This document shows positions 44,203-53,673 of a stretch of DNA of 64,000 nt, piece after piece; within the stretch, counting starts at the first letter, position 1, and each line of letters begins with the position of its first letter. Source of the DNA: Pseudescherichia sp032055545. GTDB taxonomy: Bacteria; Pseudomonadota; Gammaproteobacteria; Enterobacterales; Enterobacteriaceae. The translations under genes and the position numbers were made by a program. Location of the stretch: positions 1 through 64,000 of the forward strand of contig DAMBQR010000006.1 of assembly GCA_032055545.1 (NCBI GenBank). Direction: 5' to 3'. The notes beneath the pieces are model-generated. The model had not been told where the DNA came from. It ran no database searches and saw nothing but the letters and a program-made list of their open reading frames with translations.

Positions 44203-46236
44203 ATGACTCAAGTCGCGAAAAAAATTCTGGTAACGTGCGCGCTGCCGTACGCAAACGGCTCAATCCACCTCGGCCATATGCTGGAGCACATCCAGGCTGA
44301 TGTCTGGGTCCGTTACCAGCGAATGCGCGGCCACGAGGTCAACTTCATCTGCGCCGACGACGCCCACGGCACGCCAATCATGCTGAAAGCCCAGCAGCTT
44401 GGCATTACCCCGGAGCAGATGATCGGTGAGATGAGCCAGGAGCACCAGACCGATTTTGCTGGCTTTGATATCAGCTATGACAACTACCACTCCACGCACA
44501 GCGAGGAGAACCGCGAGCTGTCCGAGCTGATCTACGGTCGCCTGAAAGAGAACGGTTTCATTAAGAACCGCACCATCTCCCAGCTCTACGATCCGGAGAA
44601 AGGCATGTTCCTGCCGGACCGTTTTGTGAAAGGTACCTGCCCGAAATGTAAGTCAGCGGATCAGTATGGCGATAACTGCGAAGTGTGCGGCGCGACCTAC
44701 AGCCCGACCGAGCTGATCGAGCCGAAGTCGGTGGTCTCTGGCGCGACGCCGGTGATGCGTGACTCTGAGCACTTCTTCTTTGATCTGCCGTCGTTCAGCG
44801 AAATGCTGCAGGCGTGGACCCGCTCCGGTGCGCTGCAGGAGCAGGTTGCCAATAAAATGCAGGAGTGGTTTGAATCCGGCCTGCAGCAGTGGGATATCTC
44901 CCGCGATGCGCCCTATTTCGGCTTTGAAATTCCGAACGCGCCGGGCAAATACTTCTACGTCTGGCTGGACGCGCCGATCGGCTACATGGGCTCCTTCAAG
45001 AACCTGTGCGATAAGCGTGGGGACACCACCAGCTTTGACGAATACTGGAAGAATGACTCCACCGCCGAGCTGTATCACTTTATTGGTAAGGATATCGTCT
45101 ACTTCCACAGCCTGTTCTGGCCAGCGATGCTGGAAGGCAGCAACTTCCGCAAGCCGACCAACCTGTTCGTGCACGGCTACGTGACGGTGAACGGCGCGAA
45201 GATGTCTAAATCGCGCGGAACCTTCATCAAGGCCAGCACCTGGCTGAACCATTTTGACGCCGACAGCCTGCGCTACTACTACACTGCCAAGCTCTCGTCA
45301 CGCATCGATGATATCGACCTGAACCTGGAAGATTTCGTTCAGCGTGTAAATGCCGACATCGTTAACAAGGTGGTGAACCTCGCCTCCCGTAACGCGGGCT
45401 TTATTGCCAAGCGCTTTGACGGCGTGCTGGCGGCCGAGCTGCCGGACCCGGCGCTGTATAAAACCTTCACCGATGCGGCAGCCAGCATTGGCGAGGCATG
45501 GGAGAGCCGCGAGTTTGGTAAAGCGGTGCGTGAGATCATGGCCCTGGCCGACGTGGCTAACCGCTACGTTGACGAGCAGGCACCGTGGGTAGTGGCCAAG
45601 CAGGAGGGCCGCGACGCCGATCTGCAGGCGATCTGCACCATGGGGCTTAACCTGTTCCGCGTGCTGATGACCTGGCTGAAGCCGGTGCTGCCGCAGCTGG
45701 CCGCGCGCGCTGAAGCGTTCCTGAACACCGAGCTGAGCTGGGATGCTATCCAGCAGCCGCTGCTGGGCCACAAGGTGAATACCTTTAAGGCGCTGTATAA
45801 CCGCATCGAGATGAAGCAGGTTGAAGCCCTGGTCGAGGCCTCGAAAGAGGAGGTGAAAGCCGCCGCTGCGCCGGTTACCGGTCCGCTGGCGGACGATCCG
45901 ATTCAGGAGACCATCAGCTTTGACGACTTCGCGAAAGTCGATATGCGCGTGGCGCTGATTGAGAATGCCGAGTTCGTTGACGGCTCCGACAAGCTGCTGC
46001 GCCTGACCCTCGATCTCGGCGGCGAGAAGCGCAACGTCTTCTCCGGCATTCGCTCCGCCTACCCGGATCCGGCCGCGCTGGTGGGCCGCCTGACGGTGAT
46101 GGTCGCTAACCTCGCGCCGCGTAAGATGCGCTTCGGGCTCTCCGAAGGCATGGTGATGGCTGCCGGTCCTGGCGGGAAGGATATCTTCCTGCTTAGCCCG
46201 GACAGCGGTGCCCAGCCGGGACAACAGGTTAAATAA
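44203..46236 (+). CDS. metG: Methionyl-tRNA synthetase
   Basis: The 677-residue class I synthetase charges tRNA-Met in initiation and elongation. The HIGH-like HLGH is at residues 22-25, the zinc knuckle CPKC...CEVC at about 145-162, KMSKS at 333-337, and the C-terminal OB-fold dimerisation/tRNA-binding domain from about 575. The ATG at 44203 gives exactly the E. coli length; an ATG three codons earlier is also in frame. A strong intrinsic terminator follows. Confidence 0.98.
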   Translation: MTQVAKKILVTCALPYANGSIHLGHMLEHIQADVWVRYQRMRGHEVNFICADDAHGTPIMLKAQQLGITPEQMIGEMSQEHQTDFAGFDISYDNYHSTHSEENRELSELIYGRLKENGFIKNRTISQLYDPEKGMFLPDRFVKGTCPKCKSADQYGDNCEVCGATYSPTELIEPKSVVSGATPVMRDSEHFFFDLPSFSEMLQAWTRSGALQEQVANKMQEWFESGLQQWDISRDAPYFGFEIPNAPGKYFYVWLDAPIGYMGSFKNLCDKRGDTTSFDEYWKNDSTAELYHFIGKDIVYFHSLFWPAMLEGSNFRKPTNLFVHGYVTVNGAKMSKSRGTFIKASTWLNHFDADSLRYYYTAKLSSRIDDIDLNLEDFVQRVNADIVNKVVNLASRNAGFIAKRFDGVLAAELPDPALYKTFTDAAASIGEAWESREFGKAVREIMALADVANRYVDEQAPWVVAKQEGRDADLQAICTMGLNLFRVLMTWLKPVLPQLAARAEAFLNTELSWDAIQQPLLGHKVNTFKALYNRIEMKQVEALVEASKEEVKAAAAPVTGPLADDPIQETISFDDFAKVDMRVALIENAEFVDGSDKLLRLTLDLGGEKRNVFSGIRSAYPDPAALVGRLTVMVANLAPRKMRFGLSEGMVMAAGPGGKDIFLLSPDSGAQPGQQVK

Positions 46237-46241
46237 TCCGC

Positions 46242-46273
46242 AAAGGGTGCTCTAAACAGAGCGCCCTTTTTTT
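46242..46273 (+). terminator. Intrinsic terminator of metG
   Basis: AAGGGTGCTCT-AAAC-AGAGCGCCCTT forms an 11-bp stem (one G-U) followed by a run of seven T. It begins six bases after the metG stop codon. Confidence 0.93.
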
Positions 46274-46321
46274 ATTGCGCTATGATTTTAGGGACAGGGT
46301 TATTTTAAATAAGGGAAAAGT

Positions 46322-46780
46322 ATGAACATTGTGAAAAAAATCATTGCTACGGCGTTTACTGCACTGCTGGTAATTACCTTGAGCGGCTGCGGCGACAAAG
46401 AAGAGAGTAAAACCTTCACCTGGTCAGACGGTAAAACCAACGTTGAGCTGACCTACTACTATAAAAACGACGTGGTGCTGCGCCAGACGGCGAAAAATAC
46501 CCTGCACTATGATGCGCTGGGGATCCCAAATAAAGAGGCGGCCATGCAGCGTCTGGGGCCAATCAGCGAGCAGTATAAAGAGATTAAAGGCGTGGATGAG
46601 AGCCTGGACTACCAGGATACCTATGCCACTGAGACCTTAACCGTTGATTACACGAAGGTCGATCGCGATGCGCTGCAGAAAGTGCAGGGTACGGCGTTTA
46701 CCGGTGAAATCAAAGAGGGTATCAGCATGAAAAAATCAGAGGAGCTGCTGGAGTCCCGTGGTTTTAAAGAGGTGAAATAA
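46322..46780 (+). CDS. yehR: DUF1307 lipoprotein YehR
   Basis: The 152-residue protein has a lipoprotein signal peptide with lipobox ending at Cys23 (LSGC) and matches E. coli YehR, a small lipoprotein of unknown function. AAGGGAAAAG precedes the ATG. It is convergent with yehS, and a 10-bp-stem hairpin separates their 3' ends. Confidence 0.92.
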   Translation: MNIVKKIIATAFTALLVITLSGCGDKEESKTFTWSDGKTNVELTYYYKNDVVLRQTAKNTLHYDALGIPNKEAAMQRLGPISEQYKEIKGVDESLDYQDTYATETLTVDYTKVDRDALQKVQGTAFTGEIKEGISMKKSEELLESRGFKEVK

Positions 46781-46790
46781 CCCGCTTTTC

Positions 46791-46814
46791 GCCCGGCAGC
46801 GCCTGCTGCCGGGC
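46791..46814. terminator. Hairpin between yehR and yehS
   Basis: GCCCGGCAGC-GCCT-GCTGCCGGGC is a perfect 10-bp stem with a tetraloop between the two convergent genes. No clear U-run is present on either side; it may be a REP-derived bidirectional 3' element. Confidence 0.6.
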
Positions 46815-46824
46815 CAGTCACATC

Positions 46825-47292
46825 TTATTTCGCCGCGTGCAGACGCACGGCCAGGCCCCGCAGGAAATAACGGAAAAACTGATCCCCGCACTCGCGATAA
46901 TTCTTATGTTCCGGCGCGCGCATCATGGCGGTAATTTCCGGCATCGACACGCGGAACTGCTGCTCGGTCAGGATCGCCAGAATATCATCGGTTTTTAAGG
47001 CGAAGGCGATACGCAGTTTTTTCAGCACGATATTATTATTCAGCTTGCGCTCGGCTTTTAGCTCAGGAGCAGAGTCGTCTTTGCCCCGGCGAGCATAGAT
47101 CAGTCCGTTGAGAAAGGTTGACATGACGATGTCCGGACAGGCCTGGAACCCCGCCTCCTCCTCTTTACGCAGCCAGGCGGCAATCTGCTGCTCGTTGGCC
47201 TCTGCGCCGCCAAGGGTAAAGATCCGTTGCAGCTCGGTGTTGTTGGCTTTCAGGGTGTAGCGCAGGCTACGTAAAATATCGTTGTTCAGCAT
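46825..47292 (-). CDS. yehS: DUF1456 family protein YehS
   Basis: The 155-residue cytosolic protein matches E. coli YehS. It contains two similar helical halves, each with an NDILRSLRY / NNIVLKKLRIAF-type segment, the DUF1456 repeat. Function is unknown. I used the ATG at 47292 (start MLNNDIL); the 14 upstream codons are not conserved. It precedes btsR on the strand order inverse to transcription: both genes read left, with btsR located upstream and 48 bases between them. Confidence 0.92.
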   Translation of the reverse strand: MLNNDILRSLRYTLKANNTELQRIFTLGGAEANEQQIAAWLRKEEEAGFQACPDIVMSTFLNGLIYARRGKDDSAPELKAERKLNNNIVLKKLRIAFALKTDDILAILTEQQFRVSMPEITAMMRAPEHKNYRECGDQFFRYFLRGLAVRLHAAK

Positions 47293-47340
47293 AGTCTCTT
47301 CAGCGGTGATTTTCGCAAACGCACAGTGTACCACCGAAGT

Positions 47341-48060
47341 TTACAACCCCAGCGCCTCTTTTAAATTTTTCAGGTAGCGGCGGCTGACCGGCACGGTGTG
47401 GCCGTCGCGCAACAGCAGCTCGGCCTGCCCGTTATCCTCAAAGCGGATCTCCTGCAGATGGGTCATATTCACCAGATACTGGCGATGGCAGCGCATGAGC
47501 GGCGTCCGCTGCTCAAGGGTCCGCAGCGTCAGTTCGGTAAAGCCCTCTTTGCCCTCGTGGCTGGTGACGTAGACGCCGCTCATCCGGCTGCTAACAAAGG
47601 CCACGTCGTCCATCTGCAGCAGCCAGATGCGGCTGTGACCGGTGCAGGGAATGAACTTCAGCGCCTGCTGGTTCTCCGGCAGCAGAGAGATATCCTGCAC
47701 GCCCCGCTCCTGGCGCAGGCGCTGGAGCGTCTTCGCCAGCCGCGGCGCCTCAATAGGCTTAAGCAGATAGTCAAAGGCATGCTCTTCAAACGCCTTCACC
47801 GCATACTCGTCGAAGGCGGTAAGAAACACCACGTAAGGGCGCTGGTCTGGATCGAGCATACCCACCATCTCCAGACCGCTGATGCGCGGCATCTGGATAT
47901 CCAGAAACAGCACCTCCGGGCGCAGCTTGTGCACCGCTCCCAGCGCCTCTATCGCGTTGGCGCACTCGCCAACAATTTCAATGTCGCTCTCGTCCTCAAG
48001 CAGAACGCGCAGGTTCTCCCGCGCCAGCGGCTCGTCATCGACAATCAACACTTTTAACAT
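47341..48060 (-). CDS. btsR: LytTR response regulator BtsR
   Basis: The 239-residue regulator has a receiver domain with phosphoacceptor Asp54 (LFLDIQMP) and a C-terminal LytTR DNA-binding domain. With BtsS it senses extracellular pyruvate and activates the pyruvate transporter btsT in E. coli. GGAGGAGAAC inside the end of btsS serves as ribosome binding site; the genes overlap by seven bases. Confidence 0.96.
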   Translation of the reverse strand: MLKVLIVDDEPLARENLRVLLEDESDIEIVGECANAIEALGAVHKLRPEVLFLDIQMPRISGLEMVGMLDPDQRPYVVFLTAFDEYAVKAFEEHAFDYLLKPIEAPRLAKTLQRLRQERGVQDISLLPENQQALKFIPCTGHSRIWLLQMDDVAFVSSRMSGVYVTSHEGKEGFTELTLRTLEQRTPLMRCHRQYLVNMTHLQEIRFEDNGQAELLLRDGHTVPVSRRYLKNLKEALGL

Positions 48061-49742
48061 GCGTTCTCCTCCAGGGGCAGTCGCAGGGTAATGCGGGTAA
48101 AGCGATCTGGCTCGCACTGTACCGAGATGCCGCAGGTGTCGCCAAACCGCGCCCGCAGGCGCTTGTCCACGAGGCTCATGCCCAGCCCGCTGGCGTCGGT
48201 TTTCGGCTGGTAGAGACCCGCGTTATCTTCGATATCCAGCACCAGGTGATCCTCCTGCTGGCTGGCTTGAATAGTGATCTCCCCGACGCCCAGTAGCTGT
48301 GAGGTGCCGTGCTTAATGGCGTTTTCCACGATCGGTTGCAGGGTAAACGCCGGAAGCTGCTGATGAGCCAGCGCATCGGGCACGTACAGCGTCACCTGCA
48401 GATTGGCCTGAAAGCGCGCCTTCTCAATTTGCAGGTAGGCGTTCACATGCTCAATCTCATCCGCCAGGGTAACCACCTCCGACGGGCGCTTGAGGTTTTT
48501 ACGGAAAAAGGTCGAGAGATACTGTACCAACTGGCCTGCCTGATCGCTGTCGCGGCGGATCACCGCCTTCAGCGTATTAAGCGCATTAAAGAGAAAGTGC
48601 GGGTTAACCTGGGCATGGAGCAGTTTGATCTCCGACTGGGTCAACAGCGCTTTCTGCCGCTCATACTGTCCGGCCAGGATCTGCGCCGACAGCAGCTGGG
48701 CGATCCCCTCTCCCAGCGTGCGGTTGATGGAGCTAAACAGACGGTTCTTGGCCTCGTAGAGCTTGATGGTGCCCATCACCCGCTGATTTTCACCGCGCAG
48801 AGGGATCACCAGCGTCGAGCCGAGCTTGCACTGGGGGTGGAGCGAGCAGCGGTACGGCACTTCGTTGCCGTCGGCGTAGACCACCTCGCCGGTCTCCAGC
48901 GTCTTTTTTGTCCAGGCTGAAGAGATAGGCCGGCCCGGCAGATGGTGATCGTCACCGATGCCCTTAAACGCCAGCAGTTTTTCACGATCGGTGATGGCTA
49001 CCGCGCCGATATCCAGCTCCTGGTAGAGCACCTGGGCTACCTTCATGCTGTTCTCTTCGTTAAACCCCTGGCGCAGGATCCCCTCCGTGGAGGCAGCCAC
49101 CTTCAAGGCGGTGGCGGAGAAGGCCGAGGTGTATTTTTCGAACATGGCGCGCTTGTCCAACAGGATGCGCATAAACAGCGCCGCACCCACGGTATTGGTG
49201 ACCATCATCGGCGCGGCAATGCTGCTCACCAGATGCAGGGCATCGGCGAAGGGCCGGGCGATGAGCAGAATAATCAGCATCTGCACCAGCTCCGCTACCA
49301 GGGTGATCGCGCCTGCCGTCAGAGGATTGAAGACATAGTCGGTGCGGCCGCGTTTGATCAGTATGCTGTGCACCAGCCCGCCGAGCAGCCCCTCTACCAT
49401 GGTAGAGAGCATGCAGCTTAGCGCCGTCATGCCGCCCATTGAGTAGCGGTGCAGGCCGCCGGTGAACCCCACCAGGCCGCCTACCAGCGGGCCGCCGAGC
49501 AGGCCCCCCATCACAGCGCCTATTGCCCGCGTATTGGCGATAGAGTCTTCGATATGCAGGCCGAAGTAAGTTCCCAGAATGCAGAAGATGGAGAAGGTTA
49601 CGTAGCACAGCAGCTTATGGGGTAGCCGGACGGTGACCTGCATCAGGGGAATGAAGAGCCGGGTTTTACTCATTAGCCAGGCGATAACCAGAAAAACGCA
49701 CATCTGCTGCAAGAGCAGCAAAACCAGATTAAATTCGTACAT
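48054..49742 (-). CDS. btsS: Pyruvate-sensing histidine kinase BtsS
   Basis: The 562-residue kinase has a 5TM-5TMR_LYT membrane domain (about 1-190), a GAF-like region (about 220-360), and a LytS-type His kinase core with the phosphoacceptor segment HAQVNPHFLFNALNTLK. It belongs to the high-affinity pyruvate receptor family. I used the ATG at 49742, which gives the E. coli N-terminus MYEFNLVLLLLQQM. It overlaps btsR by seven bases. Confidence 0.96.
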   Translation of the reverse strand: MYEFNLVLLLLQQMCVFLVIAWLMSKTRLFIPLMQVTVRLPHKLLCYVTFSIFCILGTYFGLHIEDSIANTRAIGAVMGGLLGGPLVGGLVGFTGGLHRYSMGGMTALSCMLSTMVEGLLGGLVHSILIKRGRTDYVFNPLTAGAITLVAELVQMLIILLIARPFADALHLVSSIAAPMMVTNTVGAALFMRILLDKRAMFEKYTSAFSATALKVAASTEGILRQGFNEENSMKVAQVLYQELDIGAVAITDREKLLAFKGIGDDHHLPGRPISSAWTKKTLETGEVVYADGNEVPYRCSLHPQCKLGSTLVIPLRGENQRVMGTIKLYEAKNRLFSSINRTLGEGIAQLLSAQILAGQYERQKALLTQSEIKLLHAQVNPHFLFNALNTLKAVIRRDSDQAGQLVQYLSTFFRKNLKRPSEVVTLADEIEHVNAYLQIEKARFQANLQVTLYVPDALAHQQLPAFTLQPIVENAIKHGTSQLLGVGEITIQASQQEDHLVLDIEDNAGLYQPKTDASGLGMSLVDKRLRARFGDTCGISVQCEPDRFTRITLRLPLEENAC

Positions 49743-49960
49743 GCCTGTGCGTCCATCCCGGTAAAAACGCGTAACATACAGTGAGTGAGTGTAACTTTCT
49801 TTTAAGCATTGCAATAAATCGGCAAATCGTGCTCACTATCACAAAATCGGTTCGCTGATTTGACGAAATTGTTACAAAGAGATTGTTAAACGGTCACTCC
49901 CTTCTGATACGCTGGGTATTGACCCCTGGACAAATGGAATATCCTGGCAAAGGTGGAATT

Positions 49961-50692
49961 ATGGCGCTTTACACGATCGGTGAAGTGGCTTTGCTCTGTG
50001 ATATCAATCCCGTTACGTTGCGCGCCTGGCAGCGGCGTTACGGACTGCTGAAACCGCAGCGCACGGATGGCGGGCATCGGCTATTTAACGATGCGGATAT
50101 CGATCTTATCCGCGAGATAAAGCGCTGGATTGACACCGGCGTGCCGGTGAGTAAAGTCCAGGCGCTGCTGCTGAACGAGTCGCTGGATGGCTCGAACGGC
50201 TGGCGCGATCAGCAGGAGGTGCTGCTCCAGCTACTGCAAAACGGCAATATTCCCCGTCTGCGTCAGTGGCTAAAGGAGCGAACGCGTGATTACCCTGCCG
50301 AAACGCTCACCCTTCATCTGATTATTCCCCTTCGCCGCCGCCTGCGCTGCCAACAGCCGACCCTGCTGGCGATGCTCAGCCTGCTTGACGGCATTCTGAT
50401 CAACCACATCTCCGTCTCCCTGGCCTCGGCTCGTAAGAAACATAACAAGGATGCGCTGGTGGTGGGCTGGAACATTCACGATACCACCCGGCTGTGGCTG
50501 GAGGGCTGGCGAGTGAGCGAGCAGGGCTGGCGCGTGGAGGTGCTGGCAAACTCGCTAAATCAGCTGCGTCCGGATCTTTTCGAGGGCCAGACCATGATGG
50601 TATGGTGCGGTGATGCCCCCTCCCCGGCCCAGCGCCAGCAGCTGGCGGCGTGGCAGGCCGCCGGACATGCCATCTATCCGCTCGGCATTTAA
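49961..50692 (+). CDS. mlrA: MerR-like regulator MlrA, activator of csgD
   Basis: The 243-residue protein has an N-terminal MerR-type winged helix (residues 1-70: YTIGEVALLCDINPVTLRAWQRRYGLLKP). The C-terminal part is a degenerate cobalamin-binding-like domain. MlrA activates csgD and so curli and cellulose formation, and is inhibited by the DgcM-PdeR pair downstream of cyclic di-GMP from DgcE. AAAGGTGG precedes the ATG at 49961; length equals that of E. coli MlrA. Confidence 0.95.
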   Translation: MALYTIGEVALLCDINPVTLRAWQRRYGLLKPQRTDGGHRLFNDADIDLIREIKRWIDTGVPVSKVQALLLNESLDGSNGWRDQQEVLLQLLQNGNIPRLRQWLKERTRDYPAETLTLHLIIPLRRRLRCQQPTLLAMLSLLDGILINHISVSLASARKKHNKDALVVGWNIHDTTRLWLEGWRVSEQGWRVEVLANSLNQLRPDLFEGQTMMVWCGDAPSPAQRQQLAAWQAAGHAIYPLGI

Positions 50693-50750
50693 TGTTTTAT
50701 TAACAGCTGCGCTTCACGTTATACTTATCCGCTTGCATAAGGAGTACACC

Positions 50751-50858
50751 ATGAACGCAGCCAAAATTTCCATTATTACCCTTTTCTTTCTTATGGCCGT
50801 AGGCGGCATCGGCGGCGTGATGCTGGCGGGCTACACCGTTATTTTGCATGCTGGCTAA
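50751..50858 (+). CDS. yohO: Small membrane protein YohO
   Basis: The 35-residue protein is a single predicted transmembrane helix (about residues 6-28) and closely resembles E. coli YohO (shared MALGGIGGVMLAGYT-like core). AAGGAG lies six bases before the ATG. The function is unknown. Its last 20 bases overlap the 3' end of yehW on the opposite strand. Confidence 0.85.
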   Translation: MNAAKISIITLFFLMAVGGIGGVMLAGYTVILHAG

Positions 50859-51570
50859 GACGGCGCGCCAGCCGTTCAAAGCAGCGATCGACAATAATCG
50901 CCGCCAGCGCCACCAGTAGCGCCCCCTGCAGAACGTAGGCGGTATTAAATCCGCTCAGGCCGATGATAATTGGCGTTCCCAGCGTATTTGCCCCTACCGT
51001 TGAAGCAATCGCCGCCGTGCCAATGTTAATGATGACCGACGTACGCACGCCGGCCAAAATCACCGGCGCGGCCAGCGGCAGCTCAACCTTAATCAGGCGC
51101 TGCCAGCCGCTCAGCCCCATTCCCTCCGCCACGCTAACTACCCCACCGGGAAGCGCAGCGATACCTGCCAGCGTCCCCTGCAATACCGGCAGCACACCGT
51201 AGAGGGTCAGCGCAATGATCGCAGGCTCTTTGCCGAAGCCCATCACCGGTACGGCGATCGCCAGCACTGCCACCGGGGGAAAAGTCTGCCCCACGGCGGC
51301 AATGGTCTCTACCATCGAGCGAAACTCCAGCCCCGCTGGACGAGTCACCGCAATGCCCGCGCCAACGCCCAGCACCACGGCTATCGCGCTGGAGACGCCC
51401 ACCAGCCAGAAGTGGGCCAGCGTCAGGGAGATAAAGCTCTCCTGCTGATAGAGCGGCCGTGAAAGCTCCGGGAAGAGCGCGCTAAACAGGCCGCCGCTGT
51501 AGGGCAGCGCCAGCAGCAGAGCGATAAACAGCGCAATGAGCCACAGGAGCGGATCACGAATGGCTTTCAC
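50839..51570 (-). CDS. yehW: Osmoprotectant-type ABC transporter permease YehW
   Basis: The 243-residue permease matches E. coli YehW, one of two permeases of the YehZYXW importer, a low-affinity glycine betaine system controlled by RpoS and osmolarity. It has about six helices with the EAA-type loop AEGMGLSGWQRLIKVELPLA. The start is a GTG at 51570 inside the end of yehX (17-base overlap), chosen because it aligns with the E. coli N-terminus. Confidence 0.94.
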   Translation of the reverse strand: MKAIRDPLLWLIALFIALLLALPYSGGLFSALFPELSRPLYQQESFISLTLAHFWLVGVSSAIAVVLGVGAGIAVTRPAGLEFRSMVETIAAVGQTFPPVAVLAIAVPVMGFGKEPAIIALTLYGVLPVLQGTLAGIAALPGGVVSVAEGMGLSGWQRLIKVELPLAAPVILAGVRTSVIINIGTAAIASTVGANTLGTPIIIGLSGFNTAYVLQGALLVALAAIIVDRCFERLARRLSQHAK

Positions 51571-52501
51571 GGCTGGCCTCCGCACGAAGCAGATCCTGGA
51601 AATGGAGCGCGCCACAGGGCACCCCGTCGGCGTTGGCTACCGGCAGCACCTCGCAGCGCCGGGCAACAAACGCCGACAGCGCATCACGCAGGGTCATGGT
51701 GGCATCGAGCGGCTCTCCGGCGACCTGTTCGCCAGGGCGGACGTAGTCGCCAACGCTCCGCAGGGAGAGGAGGCGCACCCCCAGCTCGCTGCGGCCAAAG
51801 AAGGTGCGGACAAACTCATTGGCGGGCCGGGTGAGCATCTCCAGCGGCGTCCCCTGCTGCACTACCCTGCCCCCATCCATCAGCACCAGATTATCCGCCA
51901 GTTGCAACGCCTCGTCGATATCGTGGGTCACAAGGACAATGGTTCGCCCCAGCAGGCGGTGGATGCGCTTCATCTCCTGCTGGAGCGCTCCCCGGGTGAC
52001 CGGATCCAGCGCGCCGAAAGGCTCATCCATCAGCAGCACCTCCGGATCGGCCGCCAGCGCCCGCGCCACGCCGACGCGCTGCTGTTGACCGCCCGAGAGC
52101 TGGTGCGGATAGCGCCCGCGCAGCTGCGGATCCAGCTCCAGCAACGCCATCAGCTCGTCAATGCGGGCGTCGATTTTTGTCCGGGGCCACTTCAGCAGCT
52201 GCGGCACGGTGGCAATGTTTTGCGCTACCGTCCAGTGGGGAAAGAGACCGATGGACTGAATGGCGTACCCCATGCGCCGCCGCAGCGCCAGCAGCGGCAG
52301 GCTACGGATCTCCTCTCCGGCAAAGCGGATGGTGCCCGCATCGTGCTCCACCAGCCGGTTGATCATCTTCAGGGTGGTAGATTTCCCCGAGCCTGAGGTG
52401 CCGATCAGCACCGAAAAAGCCCCGGTTTTGAAGTGCAGATTGAGATCGCTGACCGCGCTCTGCCCGTTAAACGTTTTGCTAACCTGCGTGAACTCGATCA
52501 T
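51554..52501 (-). CDS. yehX: Osmoprotectant-type ABC transporter ATPase YehX
   Basis: The 315-residue ATPase has Walker A GTSGSGKST, signature LSGGQQQRVGVARAL and Walker B VLLMDEPFGALD, followed by a C-terminal CBS-like region (about 230-310) as in OpuCA-type subunits. It energises the YehW/YehY permeases. The ATG at 52501 overlaps the yehY stop by four bases and matches the E. coli start. Confidence 0.95.
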   Translation of the reverse strand: MIEFTQVSKTFNGQSAVSDLNLHFKTGAFSVLIGTSGSGKSTTLKMINRLVEHDAGTIRFAGEEIRSLPLLALRRRMGYAIQSIGLFPHWTVAQNIATVPQLLKWPRTKIDARIDELMALLELDPQLRGRYPHQLSGGQQQRVGVARALAADPEVLLMDEPFGALDPVTRGALQQEMKRIHRLLGRTIVLVTHDIDEALQLADNLVLMDGGRVVQQGTPLEMLTRPANEFVRTFFGRSELGVRLLSLRSVGDYVRPGEQVAGEPLDATMTLRDALSAFVARRCEVLPVANADGVPCGALHFQDLLRAEASRESHS

Positions 52502-53652
52502 GGCTGTTTTACCTTCAGCAGTGCGATCCATAAGCCAAAAAGCGCGTCAACCATCACCGCCAGGGCGATGGTGGGGATCACCCCCAGCAGCACCAGATCC
52601 AGCGCGCTGCTGAGCAGCCCCTGGAAGACCAGCGCCCCGAAGCCGCCTGCGCCAATCAGGGCGGCGATCACCGCCATGCCCACCGTTTGCACCGTGACCA
52701 CCCGCAGGCTGCGCAGCAGCACAGGCAGAGCCAGCGGCAGGCGCACCCGGAAGAAGCGCTGGCGGGCGCTCATCCCCATCCCGGCGGCACTCTCCAGCAC
52801 CTCGTGGGGAACCTGATTCAGGCCCGCCACCACCCCACGCACCAGCGGCAGCAGCGCGTAGAGCACCAGGGCGATCAGCGCAGGCGTCAGGCCGGTTCCG
52901 GCGATGCCGATACGGCCGAGAGCGGGAAAGTGCGCAACCAGCCCGGCCAGCGGGGCGATCAGCAGGCCAAACAGCGCCACGGAGGGCACGGTCTGGATCA
53001 CGTTGAGCACGGTAAACACCGGTGCCTGGCGGGCAGGATGGCGATAGCACCATAGCCCCAGCGCGCCGCCCAGCAGTAGCGCCGGGAGCAGCGTGCCAAA
53101 GAGCAAAATCAGGTGCTGAGCCAGGGCGTCGTTAAACACATCCTGGCGGTTGGCATACTCTTTCAGCAGAGAGAGGTTATTCAGCGCCCCGGCGTGCAGG
53201 AGCAGCAGCGGCACCAGCCAGATCTGAGCCTGCAGCAGCCAGCGCCAGAGGGGATGGACGGTAAGGCGGCGGATAGCGTCGCTACCGGCGAGCAGTGCCA
53301 GCGCCATCCACAGCCAGAGACCGCTGCCGATAGAGGTACGCGCCAGCGTGCTGCCTGCCTGGGCCAGATCGGTGGCCGCCTTGCCTGCGCCCCACACCAG
53401 CGCAATGAAGGTCAGCTCGGCCAGCGCCAGCGTCGCCACCAGCGGCCAGCGCCGGGGCAGAAAGCAGAGCACGAGAAAGAGCAGCGGTACGGGAAGCCAC
53501 AGCGCGGGCGAGTGCGGCCAGATCTGCCACAGCGCCCGGCTCTCGCCGGACACCAGCCGGTTTGGCGCATAGTTGACAAAGGGCAGCATGGCTGCCGCGA
53601 GAGCAAGGGCCACCAGCAGCAGCACGACGCGATTATGACAGCGTATAGACAC
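52498..53652 (-). CDS. yehY: Osmoprotectant-type ABC transporter permease YehY
   Basis: The 384-residue permease has an extended N-terminal membrane part of four or five helices before the conserved permease domain (about 180-375) with the coupling motif ESAAGMGMSARQRFFRVRLPLA. It is the second permease of the YehZYXW system. It lies 21 bases after osmF and overlaps yehX. Confidence 0.94.
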   Translation of the reverse strand: MSIRCHNRVVLLLVALALAAAMLPFVNYAPNRLVSGESRALWQIWPHSPALWLPVPLLFLVLCFLPRRWPLVATLALAELTFIALVWGAGKAATDLAQAGSTLARTSIGSGLWLWMALALLAGSDAIRRLTVHPLWRWLLQAQIWLVPLLLLHAGALNNLSLLKEYANRQDVFNDALAQHLILLFGTLLPALLLGGALGLWCYRHPARQAPVFTVLNVIQTVPSVALFGLLIAPLAGLVAHFPALGRIGIAGTGLTPALIALVLYALLPLVRGVVAGLNQVPHEVLESAAGMGMSARQRFFRVRLPLALPVLLRSLRVVTVQTVGMAVIAALIGAGGFGALVFQGLLSSALDLVLLGVIPTIALAVMVDALFGLWIALLKVKQP

Positions 53653-53673
53653 GTTCCGGTCCTGTCAGGCGGG

